From contig JAFYUZ010000116.1 in NCBI GenBank assembly GCA_017549365.1, forward strand, positions 1-57,970: a DNA stretch of 57,970 nt, given 5' to 3'. The stretch comes from Clostridia bacterium (GTDB taxonomy: Bacteria; Bacillota; Clostridia; Oscillospirales; CAG-382). Positions 7,801 through 14,509 of this stretch are shown piece after piece (the first letter of the stretch is position 1; the number at the start of each line of letters is the position of its first letter). Under the pieces are notes generated by a model. The model did not search any database, was not told where the DNA came from, and saw only the letters and a list, made by a program, of their open reading frames with translations. The translations under genes were made by a program, and so were the position numbers.

Positions 7801-9574
7801 CTGTCATTTCCTCCTTCAAAATCTGCGAAAGCTCGGGGGCATTTTCCTCTTTGCCGGCATATTTTCTTTCGAGGGCATCGCATATCTGCGCACGCATGGG
7901 CAGACCTATCATCTCCACATAGCTTTGCACAAGCCTGAAATTGTCGGCATTCACCGGCACTTTTATAAGCTCGCTGAGCGCCTGCACGGTGAAAGCCTTG
8001 GAATTTGCAATGCCGTCGCCCACGTGGATCTTTACGTCAACAATGGGAATATACGCACCCTCGTCTTTCCCGTCGGGATATGTGGCATAGTCGGCAAAGC
8101 GGTATATCACCTGTCCGACATTTACGGCGCCGATGCTTATTATTCTGTCGTCGTCGTAATATTCAAGAGCCGTGCGGTCGCAAAGCTCGTAAAGCCGTCT
8201 GAATCCCTCGGATTTTATCACCTTTTTCATCATCTGGCGGTTTTTTGCCCGCTCGTTGAGTAGGGCAATGCCCGATGCTGTTGTCACACGGGTGGGCTCG
8301 ACCCCCTGGTTCAGCTCGTAATTTCCCGTGGTGTCCTTCATGATATCACGCCAGAAGGAAGAGTTTGCATACTGATTGTTTTGCGAATAGCCTGCGTTTC
8401 CAAGCCTTTGGATCTTGCCCATCATGCCGGGGCGCAGTTTCCACACGGCCCCCGGCGAATTGTCAAGCTCGCCGTCGTCCGAAAGGGCGTTTTCCTCGGC
8501 AACGATGATGTCGTTGGACGAAAAGGCAGAGTTCATCTGGGCAAACGAAAGCTCTCTGTCGGATGCATCGATAAGGGGAACTATGGCTTCAAGCTCGCTT
8601 TTGCCCCAGATGCTGTCCTCGTCGGGAATTTTGGAATATATGACGAAGGGAAACATATTGCAGACGGTGTTTTTCCAATATTTGGGGATATATCGTATCT
8701 CCTTGCCGCCAAGCAGGATCGAAAGGGCAATGTCGCCTGCGCGCCAGGTGTAGCTTACGTTGACGGTTTTGCCGTCCACCTCGCTTTTCACGATTTCACT
8801 GCCGTCTTTTGGCTGTCTGAACCACCACTCGGTGACAGTTATTGTGTCATCTCCCACCTCGCCCGCGTTGCGCTCGTCGCCGGTGTATTCAAAATATCGG
8901 GCGTTTTTGTAATTGTCGATATATTCCGCAAGCTCGCCGTCCCCTTTTATGTCCTTGGCAAAAATTCTTTTTGCCTTTTGCTTGTGCAGACGATAAACAT
9001 AGCCGATGTATTCGCATCCGTCAACGGTGGACGATGCGGGATCGGTGAAGATCTGCTCGGGCTTTGGCACATCAACGCATACCTCGCCAAAGTTTTTGCC
9101 GTCAAAAACCGAGCTGTCCCAGCAAACCTTGTAAACGGCAGAACCGAGAATGTTGAGCCGTCTTTCGTTGAGGGCGTTTTTCTGTTCGAGACAGTTGATG
9201 TCGCAGATAAAACGGGTGATTTTTTCGCGCTGTTTTGCCCTTTCATAATCGTCGGATGCACGGGGAGAAAATTCAAAATCGGGCAATTTTGTTTCTATCT
9301 GGCTTTCAACGTGGATAAACCCGTCGGTCGACTGCGCCGCCTCCCAGGGGATGTCCTGTTCGCCTGCAAAAGCGCTGTTGTGGGCAGAAATCTCGTGGTC
9401 GCCGTCATAATATGCACGCATCTTTTTCCAATATGCGTTTATGGGCATTTTGCATCTTGCGGCATTGTCAAGAAGCGATCTTACCGTTTCCTCACGCGAG
9501 GTGCGCACCGAATAATCATAGTCGCAAAAGCTTTTGCCGTTTCTTGTATTGTTTTTGTACACTGTGTTTCTCAT
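7793..9574 (-). CDS. Phage portal protein
   Basis: A 593-residue protein beginning at the ATG at 9574, six bases after AAAGGA; an upstream in-frame TTG has no site. The sequence opens with a helical region containing YWKKMRAYYDGDHEIS and continues with alternating helix and beta segments. It has features seen in podovirus portals: an early FDGKNFGEVCVDVPKPEQIF, a DPASSTVDG segment, then a stem-like helical region around LNERAKNRQMMKKVIKSEG. Portals form a dodecameric ring at one head vertex and bind terminase. Position between terminase large subunit and scaffold supports the call. The length is close to large P22-type portals. Confidence 0.85.
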   Translation of the reverse strand: MRNTVYKNNTRNGKSFCDYDYSVRTSREETVRSLLDNAARCKMPINAYWKKMRAYYDGDHEISAHNSAFAGEQDIPWEAAQSTDGFIHVESQIETKLPDFEFSPRASDDYERAKQREKITRFICDINCLEQKNALNERRLNILGSAVYKVCWDSSVFDGKNFGEVCVDVPKPEQIFTDPASSTVDGCEYIGYVYRLHKQKAKRIFAKDIKGDGELAEYIDNYKNARYFEYTGDERNAGEVGDDTITVTEWWFRQPKDGSEIVKSEVDGKTVNVSYTWRAGDIALSILLGGKEIRYIPKYWKNTVCNMFPFVIYSKIPDEDSIWGKSELEAIVPLIDASDRELSFAQMNSAFSSNDIIVAEENALSDDGELDNSPGAVWKLRPGMMGKIQRLGNAGYSQNNQYANSSFWRDIMKDTTGNYELNQGVEPTRVTTASGIALLNERAKNRQMMKKVIKSEGFRRLYELCDRTALEYYDDDRIISIGAVNVGQVIYRFADYATYPDGKDEGAYIPIVDVKIHVGDGIANSKAFTVQALSELIKVPVNADNFRLVQSYVEMIGLPMRAQICDALERKYAGKEENAPELSQILKEEMTDE

Positions 9575-9585
9575 GCTTTTTCCTT

Positions 9586-10926
9586 TCAAAAGTTATAGTT
9601 TTTCGCGTTCTTTTTTGCAAGCTCTTTGCACAACCGCATCCTTTTTTCGCCTTTTTCGCTATTCTTTTTGGCAAAGGTGCGAAAGGATGCAAAATATCGC
9701 AATGCATCGGGGGCGTGGGTTATCTCGTGGGGCTGGGTGGCGGCATCCTGCGGCCTTTTGGTATCGTGCATCAGCTGGGGCAGAGAGCGTATAAGATTTG
9801 TGCAGTTGCGGCAGATCTTAAGCATACTGTCCCGCCGTCCGTCGCCGTATGATATCGGCTTTATCCATTCTTTAAGGCACATCCAGCCGCCGATGCGATC
9901 GGGATTTATCTTTGTAAGATAAACGCCGTTTTCGCAAAAAAGCTCTGCTATGCTCTTGCCCGAATCCTTTTGTCTTGCCCAAAGGTCTGACGGAGCAATA
10001 AAGGTGCATACGCCGTATGCTTTTTCGTTTATCAGCCTTGCCGCCTCGCTCACCACAAGTCCGCTTTGATATACCTCGTCGTACACGGTGGCGTGCCCCG
10101 CCTGATCCACCGCCACAAAAATTGCCGCCAGCATATCAAGTCCGTAGTCGATGGCACAATATCTGGTGCATTTTTCATCGGGAAAAACGGGGGCAACAGT
10201 GTGCAGATCCATATCGAATTCGGGAAAAAACTGTCCCGCAAAGGCGTCCCATTTTCCCAAAAGCCACGCATCCCGCAGACCTTTGGGCAAGCTTTGAAGT
10301 CGCAAAAGGTATTCGGGGTCACAGGTCAAAAGAACCTTGTTGTCGTAAACCTTGGCAGGAATAAAGCGATAGTCGGCGGGGTTTTCGTACGCTTTGTATT
10401 CGCGGTCGATAAAAAGCCGCTTCACCCAGCCGTGGCCGACACCGCCGGGATTACAGGTGATGTACATTCTTTTGGGAAAATCGTTGGCGCCGCGCAGGCA
10501 CGCCTTGAAGGTCTGAAACTGATATTCGGTAAGCTGAGTCGCCTCGTCAAGGGCGATGATATCAAATTCCTGTCCCTGATATCTGTCCACGTCATTTTCG
10601 CTGTCGCAATAGCCCAGCTTTATGACCGAGCCGTTTTTGAACTCGAAGCTTTTGCGCGATTCGACAAAATCGGCAAGTCCCGAAAGCTCTTTTTTCATGG
10701 GGCGGATGTGGTTTTCACGAAGTTCCGGAAAACTGCGCCGCACCACCAGCACGCAGATTCCCGCATATTTCAGACACATAAGTATCACCTTTCGGCGCAG
10801 TGCCCAGCTTTTTCCGCCGCCCCTTGCGCCGCCATAGGCAACGTATTTTTCGGTTGCCTCAAAAAACTGCTTTTGCTTTTCCTGCGGCAGACCGAAAAGG
10901 GTGTGCTTTTTCAGCTTTTTTGGCAT
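9586..10926 (-). CDS. Terminase large subunit (ATPase/nuclease)
   Basis: A 446-residue DNA-packaging motor. Walker A is GGARGGGKS at residues 32-40 and Walker B is IIALDEAT with D127/E128. The ITCNPGG segment near 157 looks like the coupling motif. The RNase H-type nuclease begins with CAIDYG, Asp260, and a late HAPDALRYF supplies another acidic residue. It would cut concatemeric or host DNA and pump it through the portal. The ATG at 10926 has GGAG seven bases upstream and leaves one base after the small-subunit stop; an ATG at 10950 (8 residues longer) is also possible. All key residues are present, so the enzyme looks functional rather than decayed. Confidence 0.93.
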   Translation of the reverse strand: MPKKLKKHTLFGLPQEKQKQFFEATEKYVAYGGARGGGKSWALRRKVILMCLKYAGICVLVVRRSFPELRENHIRPMKKELSGLADFVESRKSFEFKNGSVIKLGYCDSENDVDRYQGQEFDIIALDEATQLTEYQFQTFKACLRGANDFPKRMYITCNPGGVGHGWVKRLFIDREYKAYENPADYRFIPAKVYDNKVLLTCDPEYLLRLQSLPKGLRDAWLLGKWDAFAGQFFPEFDMDLHTVAPVFPDEKCTRYCAIDYGLDMLAAIFVAVDQAGHATVYDEVYQSGLVVSEAARLINEKAYGVCTFIAPSDLWARQKDSGKSIAELFCENGVYLTKINPDRIGGWMCLKEWIKPISYGDGRRDSMLKICRNCTNLIRSLPQLMHDTKRPQDAATQPHEITHAPDALRYFASFRTFAKKNSEKGEKRMRLCKELAKKNAKNYNF

Positions 10927-10927
10927 T

Positions 10928-11329
10928 TTATGCTCCGAACCTTTCGGCATCGTCCGAAAGCTCCACCGTAAAACCTTCTGTTTCGTCCTTTTCGCTTTCT
11001 TTTGCGCTCCAGCCGAAATGCTCCTTTAAGCTGTTGAACGCCGCCGTCGCCGAAAGGTTTCCGTTCAAGGAATTTTCTTCGATATACGCCTCGATCCTTC
11101 TTTTTGCGCCCGATATAACACGGGCGGGGGCGCGCACCTGCAAAAGGGTGTCCAGCTCCTTTGCGCTCATATCAAGATGAAAAAGCAGACCCGAAAGGGT
11201 ATACGGCTTTATGGGCTTTGCCGCCTTTTTTTCACCGACGGCACCGTTTGCGCTGTCGCACAGAGAAAAATATTCTTCGATCTTTTTTGCAAGCTCTGCG
11301 CTTCCTTTTTTTGTTTTGTAGTTTGTCAT
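10928..11329 (-). CDS. Terminase small subunit (P22 gp3-like packaging protein)
   Basis: A 133-residue protein. The central part, KPYTLSGLLFHLDMSAKELD, followed by a GAKRRIEAYIEENS helix and ending AAFNSLKEHFGW, closely matches the layout of gp3-type DNA-packaging proteins, which recognise DNA and load the large subunit. The usual small-subunit HTH is replaced by this family's helical core. The ATG at 11329 is preceded by AAGGAGGC; an upstream in-frame start inside the preceding gene is less likely. It sits 14 bp after the first gene and immediately before the large subunit, the standard order. Confidence 0.8.
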   Translation of the reverse strand: MTNYKTKKGSAELAKKIEEYFSLCDSANGAVGEKKAAKPIKPYTLSGLLFHLDMSAKELDTLLQVRAPARVISGAKRRIEAYIEENSLNGNLSATAAFNSLKEHFGWSAKESEKDETEGFTVELSDDAERFGA

Positions 11330-11343
11330 TTTGCCTCCTTCTT

Positions 11344-11592
11344 TTATACTTCGAGCGTGTTGCACAGCTCGTTAAAGTATTCTTCTGCGTAATCTCTCCA
11401 GCAATCCTCGTGTATCAGATCGCCCGTGGTATAGACCCTTGCCCTCACCTGTCCCGCGCTTATCGCCTCTCCGCAATAGGCACAGGTGTCGTGCTCGAAG
11501 CTGTCGTCAAAATAATCGCCCGATTCAAACATTCCCTGCTCTTCAAGTATTTCGCGGCTTATTTCGTAAGGGTCTTTCTTTTTTGGGGTCAT
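11344..11592 (-). CDS. Small Cys/His zinc-binding protein, first gene of capsid operon
   Basis: An 82-residue acidic protein starting at the ATG at 11592, which has a perfect GGAGGG site. The in-frame open frame continues upstream to 11751, but that part lies across the promoter and cannot be transcribed from it. The centre reads CAYCGEAISAGQ, then LIHEDCWRDY: a C-x2-C knuckle and a late H-x2-C, the pattern of a treble-clef or LIM-like zinc site. It is the first product of the operon; it could be a regulator, packaging helper or nuclease cofactor. No family is recognised. Confidence 0.65.
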   Translation of the reverse strand: MTPKKKDPYEISREILEEQGMFESGDYFDDSFEHDTCAYCGEAISAGQVRARVYTTGDLIHEDCWRDYAEEYFNELCNTLEV

Positions 11593-11609
11593 CGCCTCCC
11601 TCCTTTCAA

Positions 11610-11621
11610 AAACATTTGTTC
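11610..11621. promoter_or_regulatory. LexA-like box in the capsid-operon leader
   Basis: AAACATTTGTTC has one mismatch to GAAC-N4-GTTC and lies just upstream of the ribosome binding site of the first gene. It is 30 bases from the perfect box, roughly three helical turns, which would allow cooperative binding on one DNA face. Confidence 0.5.
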
Positions 11622-11650
11622 TATTCGGCGCCGAAAAAATTTGAGCGTGT

Positions 11651-11664
11651 CGAACGCTCGTTCG
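11651..11664. promoter_or_regulatory. LexA (SOS) operator, perfect palindrome
   Basis: CGAACGCTCGTTCG is a perfect 14-base palindrome that matches the Gram-positive LexA/DinR consensus CGAAC-N4-GTTCG. It covers about +4 to +17 of the capsid-operon transcript, a position where bound LexA would block initiation. Binding is inferred from sequence only. Confidence 0.8.
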
Positions 11665-11674
11665 TTGTGACTTA

Positions 11675-11703
11675 ATTATACCGCCGCGCTCGGCAGATGT
11701 CAA
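11675..11703 (-). promoter_or_regulatory. Consensus sigma-A promoter of the capsid operon
   Basis: On the minus strand TTGACA (11703-11698) and TATAAT (11680-11675) are separated by exactly 17 bases. Both hexamers are perfect consensus, placing the transcription start near 11668 and a leader of about 75 nt before the first gene. Such a strong promoter needs repression to be harmless, and LexA-like boxes lie on both sides. From here to the terminator near 509 all genes are on one strand with gaps of 66 bp or less and no internal terminator seen, so a single ~11.2 kb transcript is likely. Confidence 0.88.
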
Positions 11704-11712
11704 GCACTTTTT

Positions 11713-11726
11713 AGAATATTTGTTCG
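11713..11726. promoter_or_regulatory. LexA-like box upstream of the capsid promoter
   Basis: The core GAAT-ATTT-GTTC followed by G has one mismatch to GAAC-N4-GTTC. It lies ten bases upstream of the -35 hexamer. Together with the perfect box at 11651 it would frame the promoter. Confidence 0.55.
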
Positions 11727-11797
11727 ATTTGTAGTTTTGCACAAATCCCAAGCCGCCATGCAGGCATTTAAAAAAATAAATTTGTATATTTTACCAC

Positions 11798-11826
11798 TTG
11801 ACTTTTGCGAACATTTGTGCTATATC
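11798..11826 (+). promoter_or_regulatory. Flippase promoter with a LexA-like box in its spacer
   Basis: TTGACT (11798-11803), 17 bases, then TATATC (11821-11826) form a plausible sigma-A promoter for the divergent flippase gene. The spacer holds CGAACATTTGTGC (from 11808), a LexA-like box with one mismatch in the inner GTTC half. A box in this position is the classic arrangement for SOS genes. The -10 is only a 4/6 match. Confidence 0.5.
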
Positions 11827-11903
11827 TTCCCTTTCATATTTTTGCCTCCGAAAAAATAAAATATATAGCCTGCGGCAATTTTTGTTTGAAAGGAATGAAA
11901 AAA

Positions 11904-13451
11904 ATGACAAACGAAAGCTCGCGCACAAGCTCGTCGATAAAAAATCTGCGTGCAAGCACGGCAGGGATATTTATAAACCTGATCTTCAGCTTTTTCTCGC
12001 GAAAGATCTTTGTTCTTGTTCTGGGCAAGGAATATGTGGGGTTATCGAGCCTTATCGGAAACATAACGGCGCTTATATCGCTGGTGGATTTTGGCGCGTC
12101 CACCGCCGTCACCTATCGGCTTTACCGCGCCCTTGCCACGGGTGATGACAGATCGGTTTGCGCATATCTGCATTTTTATCGCCGCATCTGCGCCCTTTCC
12201 TGCGCCCTCACCTGTTTTGTCGGTGCGCTTTTGGCGGTGCACCTGCCAAAGATAGTGCGCGGATTTGACGACCTTTTCACCCTTTATGCCGTTTTTGCCG
12301 TAAGTATTCTGACAAGTGCCGCCGAATATTTTTTCCTGCCCGAAAGGGTGCTTTTGTTTGCCGATCAGAAAAGCTACGTTGCACAGTTTTTTTCGTACAC
12401 CTTCGGTGCGGTGGGGGTGGTTGCCGATGCTTTGGTTCTTGTGCTTTTCAAAAACTTTGCGGTTTATATTCTCGTCCATTCGGCTTTGTGTTTGTTGCAG
12501 GATATCTGTGTGGTGCGCCACGTCAGACGGCGATATGCAAGGCTTGATCTTTCGGCAAAAAAGGGGTATGACAAATCTTTTTTAAAAGATCTTCTTCGCG
12601 AGATAGTATCGCTTACTCCGTCAAACGTTGCCGCCACCCTTTCGCGCACCGTCGATAACTTTCTTGTCGTGTCGCTTTTCGGAGTATCGCAAAACGGGGT
12701 GTATTCAAACTACAACCTGCTTATTTCGTATGCGGGGATTTTTTCGGTGACGGTGGTGGGCGCGATCTCGGCAAGTGTGGGAAACCTCAACGCCGACTCA
12801 ACATGCGCGCGTTCGATGAGCGTTTTTGGCATGACAAGCCTTGCCTCGTTTTTTCTTGTAAATATCGGCACAACACTTCTTTTTGTCATGTCGGACGATA
12901 TAATAACGGCGTGGCTGGGAAGCGGCATGGCACTTCCCTTTTCCTGCTCGTGCGCCATTGCCGCAAACTTTTTTATCTCGGGTGTGCGGCGGGTGCCTTT
13001 GGTTTTCCGCGACAGTATGGGACTTTACAGGCACGAAAAAATAAAATCCTTCGTCGATCTTTTTGCCTCAGTCGCCCTTTCTGTGTTTTTTGGAAAAAAG
13101 CTTGGCATTGCAGGTATATATCTCGGTCAGGCAGTGTCGGCATTTGCCGTTTGTCTGTGGTACGAGCCGTACGTGCTTTTTAAATACGGCTTTGGTACGG
13201 GGGTGGGAAGATATTATATGCGTCTTTTTTCTTTTGCCGCAATATCGGCGGCATCCTGCCTGTGCTCTCTTTCGCTGTGCAAGGTGGTAGAAAGTTTTTC
13301 GGTTAAGTTTTTGGTGTGTATTGCAGTTTCGGCGGTATTCTTTTTTGCCTGCTTTGCAAAAAATCAAGACCTTTCGGAAATTTTTAAAAGGGTGTCGGCG
13401 TTTCGCCATCCCAAAAGTCAAAAAGCCGACTTCCCCCGTCAGCGAAGATGA
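11904..13451 (+). CDS. Wzx/MATE-type polysaccharide flippase
   Basis: A 515-residue integral membrane protein with about 12-14 hydrophobic segments. The N terminus (TAGIFINLIFSFFSRKIFVLVLG) and the following GLSSLIGNITALISLVDFGA are typical of O-antigen/teichoic-type flippases of the MOP superfamily, which move lipid-linked oligosaccharides outward. The ATG at 11904 has AAAGGA nine bases upstream; earlier in-frame starts lack a site. No glycosyltransferases are adjacent, which is unusual for a wzx gene. It is divergent from the capsid operon, and its promoter overlaps a LexA-like box. The last ~15 codons are encoded by DNA resembling dispersed intergenic repeats. Confidence 0.85.
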   Translation: MTNESSRTSSSIKNLRASTAGIFINLIFSFFSRKIFVLVLGKEYVGLSSLIGNITALISLVDFGASTAVTYRLYRALATGDDRSVCAYLHFYRRICALSCALTCFVGALLAVHLPKIVRGFDDLFTLYAVFAVSILTSAAEYFFLPERVLLFADQKSYVAQFFSYTFGAVGVVADALVLVLFKNFAVYILVHSALCLLQDICVVRHVRRRYARLDLSAKKGYDKSFLKDLLREIVSLTPSNVAATLSRTVDNFLVVSLFGVSQNGVYSNYNLLISYAGIFSVTVVGAISASVGNLNADSTCARSMSVFGMTSLASFFLVNIGTTLLFVMSDDIITAWLGSGMALPFSCSCAIAANFFISGVRRVPLVFRDSMGLYRHEKIKSFVDLFASVALSVFFGKKLGIAGIYLGQAVSAFAVCLWYEPYVLFKYGFGTGVGRYYMRLFSFAAISAASCLCSLSLCKVVESFSVKFLVCIAVSAVFFFACFAKNQDLSEIFKRVSAFRHPKSQKADFPRQRR

Positions 13452-13477
13452 CACCCCTCGAGAGGGAGTCTTTTTTT
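13450..13477 (+). terminator. Terminator of the flippase gene
   Basis: GACACCCCTC-GA-GAGGGAGTC, an imperfect stem of about 9 bp, is followed by seven T and directly overlaps the stop codon at 13449-13451. Confidence 0.65.
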
Positions 13478-13480
13478 CAT

Positions 13481-13640
13481 TGTAGGGCAGGGGCTTGCTC
13501 CTGCCGCAAGCCTTACTCTTGAGGGAGGTGGCACGGCGTTGCCGTAACGGAAGGAGTTGGTATTTTATCAATGGCAAAAACAACACCTCATCCACCGCTG
13601 ACGCGGTCCCCCTTCCCCTCAAAGGGGAAGGCAAATTAGA
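13481..13640. repeat. Dispersed repeat blocks A (inverted) and B
   Basis: Block A appears in inverse orientation at 13486-13505 (GGCAGGGGC-TT-GCTCCTGCC) after TGTA. Block B appears at 13583-13632, starting ACACCTCATCCACCGCTG and ending in an AAAGGGGAAGGC arm. The B copy differs from the one at 143-193 by paired changes in its hairpin arms (CTTCTCC/GGAGAAG against CTTCCCC/GGGGAAG), so the stem is kept. No gene is visible here. Confidence 0.65.
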
Positions 13641-13722
13641 TTTTTAATCGTTGATCTAAAATCCACACCACAACAGTGGACACAGATACAAAAAAAGCAC
13701 GCCTTTTCAGACGTGCAACATG

Positions 13723-13911
13723 TCAATCATCATTTTTTGCCTTAATTATGGCAATAGGGATCAAAACAATTCCCAACAACATTCCTACGAACAACTTATA
13801 TAAAGCCAATCGCATCCATCCATCTACTCCCAACGCACCCCAATTTGCAAAAATTGTCCTTCCTGCTGCCCAATATGAAGCAATAATGTATATACCCAAA
13901 AGTATTTCCAT
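13723..13911 (-). CDS. Small two-helix membrane protein next to an Xre repressor
   Basis: A 62-residue protein with two hydrophobic segments (about residues 4-20 and 35-55), a central NWGALGVDGWMR loop and a charged IIKAKNDD end. The ATG at 13911 has GGAGGG eight bases upstream; a further in-frame TTG is not needed. A perfect promoter and a palindromic operator lie between it and the divergent Xre gene. The local DNA is clearly more AT-rich than its neighbours, suggesting acquisition. No family is recognised; a small membrane toxin, immunity or phage-defence protein would fit, but nothing proves it. Confidence 0.7.
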   Translation of the reverse strand: MEILLGIYIIASYWAAGRTIFANWGALGVDGWMRLALYKLFVGMLLGIVLIPIAIIKAKNDD

Positions 13912-13952
13912 TTTTTCTCCCTCCAATAGTAAATAATATATGTGACAGATAT

Positions 13953-13988
13953 ATTATAGCGAATATTTCGCTAAAAGTCAATAGCGAA
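13953..13988 (-). promoter_or_regulatory. Promoter and Xre-type operator between repressor and membrane gene
   Basis: For the minus strand, TTGACT (13981-13976) and TATAAT (13958-13953) are 17 bases apart. The spacer is filled by a perfect 17-base palindrome TAGCGAA-TAT-TTCGCTA (13957-13973), and a third TAGCGAA half-site follows at 13982-13988. On the plus strand a TATAAT at 14001-14006 could serve the repressor gene. The layout predicts that the Xre protein represses both directions. Confidence 0.75.
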
Positions 13989-14035
13989 TTTTTTTCTAAG
14001 TATAATATTTTTATCAAAGGTTGGGAGAGGTGTCA

Positions 14036-14254
14036 ATGCCTTATTACAAACGAATCCGTGATTTACGTGAAGATAAAGATATAACACAAAAGCAGATGGG
14101 CGAAATTTTGTCTTGCAGTCAGCGTGTATACAGCAATTACGAGCGAGGAGATATTGATATCCCGACGGCAACCCTCATTAAAATCGCTGATTTTCATAAT
14201 GTTTCTGTAGATTATCTATTAAATCGCACCAGCAATCCAAAATTCGAAAAATAA
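14036..14254 (+). CDS. Xre-family helix-turn-helix repressor
   Basis: A 72-residue cro/C1-type DNA-binding protein. The HTH spans IRDLREDKDITQKQMGEIL and CSQRVYSNYERGDIDIPTA, with the classic YxxYERG recognition region and a short LIKIADFHNVSVDYLLNR end. It has no effector or peptidase domain. The ATG at 14036 has a GGGAGAGG site; an upstream GTG in frame is less likely. The palindromes immediately upstream are probable operators, giving autoregulation and control of the divergent membrane gene. Confidence 0.9.
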   Translation: MPYYKRIRDLREDKDITQKQMGEILSCSQRVYSNYERGDIDIPTATLIKIADFHNVSVDYLLNRTSNPKFEK

Positions 14255-14284
14255 TTCATTCTTTCAATTATCTTCATGCTAATC

Positions 14285-14316
14285 AAAAAGGGCAGAACCG
14301 AAGTTCTGCCCTTTTT
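14285..14316. terminator. Bidirectional terminator between Xre gene and feo operon
   Basis: GGGCAGAAC-CGAA-GTTCTGCCC is a perfect 9-bp stem flanked by five A and five T, so it can stop transcription from both the Xre side and the feo side. Confidence 0.85.
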
Positions 14317-14317
14317 A

Positions 14318-14485
14318 TTATTTTTTCTCCGACGTTCCGTGGCATTGGTCTTTCAAACCGCATCCCGAGCATCCGCCACACGAGCAAGAGGACTTGCCCG
14401 CTTTTTTCTTGCGTATCTCGTTTGCAACTATCGCCGCGAAAACAAGAACGACAACTGCAAGGACTATAATCGTTGGTAAATTCAT
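14318..14485 (-). CDS. FeoB-associated Cys-rich membrane protein
   Basis: A 55-residue protein read directly from the sequence. It has one N-terminal membrane helix (TIIVLAVVVLVFAAIVA), a basic EIRKKKAGK stretch and a Cys-rich tail SSCSCGGCSGCGLKDQCHG. This matches the small FeoB-associated Cys-rich proteins found beside feoB in Firmicutes, thought to help ferrous iron uptake or buffer iron at the membrane. AAGGAGG lies eight bases before the ATG. It is the last gene of the feo operon, 24 bp after feoB, and is followed at once by a terminator. Confidence 0.9.
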   Translation of the reverse strand: MNLPTIIVLAVVVLVFAAIVANEIRKKKAGKSSCSCGGCSGCGLKDQCHGTSEKK

Positions 14486-14509
14486 AAACAAATCCTCCTT
14501 TTTTCTGAT

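Noticed and set aside
11593..11751. Upstream extension of the first capsid-operon gene (53 more codons)
   Set aside because: The extension crosses the consensus promoter and LexA box and has no ribosome site, whereas the ATG at 11592 has a perfect one.
14276..14479. Plus-strand 67-codon frame beside feoB
   Set aside because: The minus strand here encodes the FeoB-associated Cys-rich protein with an ideal start site; the plus frame has no site and overlaps the terminator.
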